A stretch of 64,000 bases of DNA, from positions 22,936 through 86,935 of the forward strand of contig NZ_JACLGO010000019.1 in the NCBI RefSeq assembly GCF_014219065.1, given 5' to 3'. Positions 63,924 through 64,000 of this stretch are shown here, in pieces. A program made the translations under genes and the position numbers. Under the pieces are notes generated by a model, which was not told the DNA's origin, did not search any database, and saw only the letters and a program-made list of their open reading frames with translations. This stretch comes from Halopseudomonas xiamenensis. GTDB lineage: Bacteria > Pseudomonadota > Gammaproteobacteria > Pseudomonadales > Pseudomonadaceae. Numbering within the stretch: the first letter of the stretch is position 1; every line of letters begins with the position of its first letter.

Positions 63924-64000
63924 TTACAGCTTGCCAGCCAGCTCCGGCACCGCCTCGAACAGGTCGGCTACCAGGCCATAATCAGCCACCTGGAAGATCG
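63924..64000 (-). CDS. etfA: Electron transfer flavoprotein alpha subunit (C-terminal end only)
   Basis: The last 24 residues of an open frame entering from the right edge: IFQVADYGLVADLFEAVPEL then AGKL and stop. This is the conserved C-terminus of EtfA, the FAD-binding electron carrier between acyl-CoA dehydrogenases and the quinone pool. It is followed by a good terminator. Confidence 0.85.
   Translation of the reverse strand, partial: IFQVADYGLVADLFEAVPELAGKL

Overview
The window looks like chromosomal DNA from a gammaproteobacterium of the family Pseudomonadaceae. The evidence is a Crc homologue divergent from pyrE, a long membrane-anchored AlgC next to argB, dut, coaBC, radC, rpmB and rpmG, a DesB-type desaturase, an OprD-family porin, an OprC-type copper receptor, and a type VI secretion system (T6SS) in the order known for the P. 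aeruginosa H2 cluster. The proteins seem clearly diverged from P. aeruginosa (inference from remembered sequences), so a genus such as Halopseudomonas or an outlying Pseudomonas is possible. The DNA is GC-rich, except for an AT-rich control region near 46 kb.

Layout. 1-2.4 kb: the end of an iron-siderophore type ABC importer (ATPase, two FecCD permeases) with a possible Fur box upstream. 3.0-4.1 kb: a stand-alone cytochrome P450. 4.4-6.5 kb: crc, pyrE and a DUF4124 protein. 6.7-7.3 kb: a DUF2892 membrane protein and an OsmC-like protein. 7.5-13.2 kb: a minus-strand housekeeping block (thioesterase, argB, algC, dut, coaBC). 13.3-14.6 kb: radC, rpmB, rpmG. 14.7-18.8 kb: an M23 peptidase, a lipoprotein sugar-dehydrogenase-like beta-propeller, a DUF2231 membrane protein and a fatty-acid desaturase.

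18.9-47.0 kb is one complete T6SS. The long minus-strand operon reads tssA-tssB-tssC-tssE-tssF-tssG-clpV-sfa-vgrG-PLD effector-immunity-small lipoprotein-fha-tssJ-tssK-tssL-tssM-stp-stk, and hcp is divergent. The 0.5 kb between tssA and hcp holds a strong sigma-54 promoter for hcp, a weaker one for tssA, and three copies of a double palindrome (TTGYGCAA, four bases, TTGCGCAA). These are good candidates for the binding sites of Sfa, the sigma-54 activator encoded in the operon. A VgrG-phospholipase D-immunity cargo cassette sits inside the core operon, and vgrG contains an in-frame copy of a genomic repeat. No PAAR or adaptor gene is present.

47-64 kb: an OprD-type porin, photolyase, RarD-like permease, a pyruvate-dehydrogenase-type E1alpha/E1beta/E2 operon without E3, a diguanylate cyclase, a DUF2946 protein with a copper TonB receptor, uppP, a U32-family tRNA-modification protein, a chemotaxis receptor with an unusual domain order, and the last codons of etfA.

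Several families of short palindromic repeats occupy the gaps, often as inverted pairs 60-220 bp apart.
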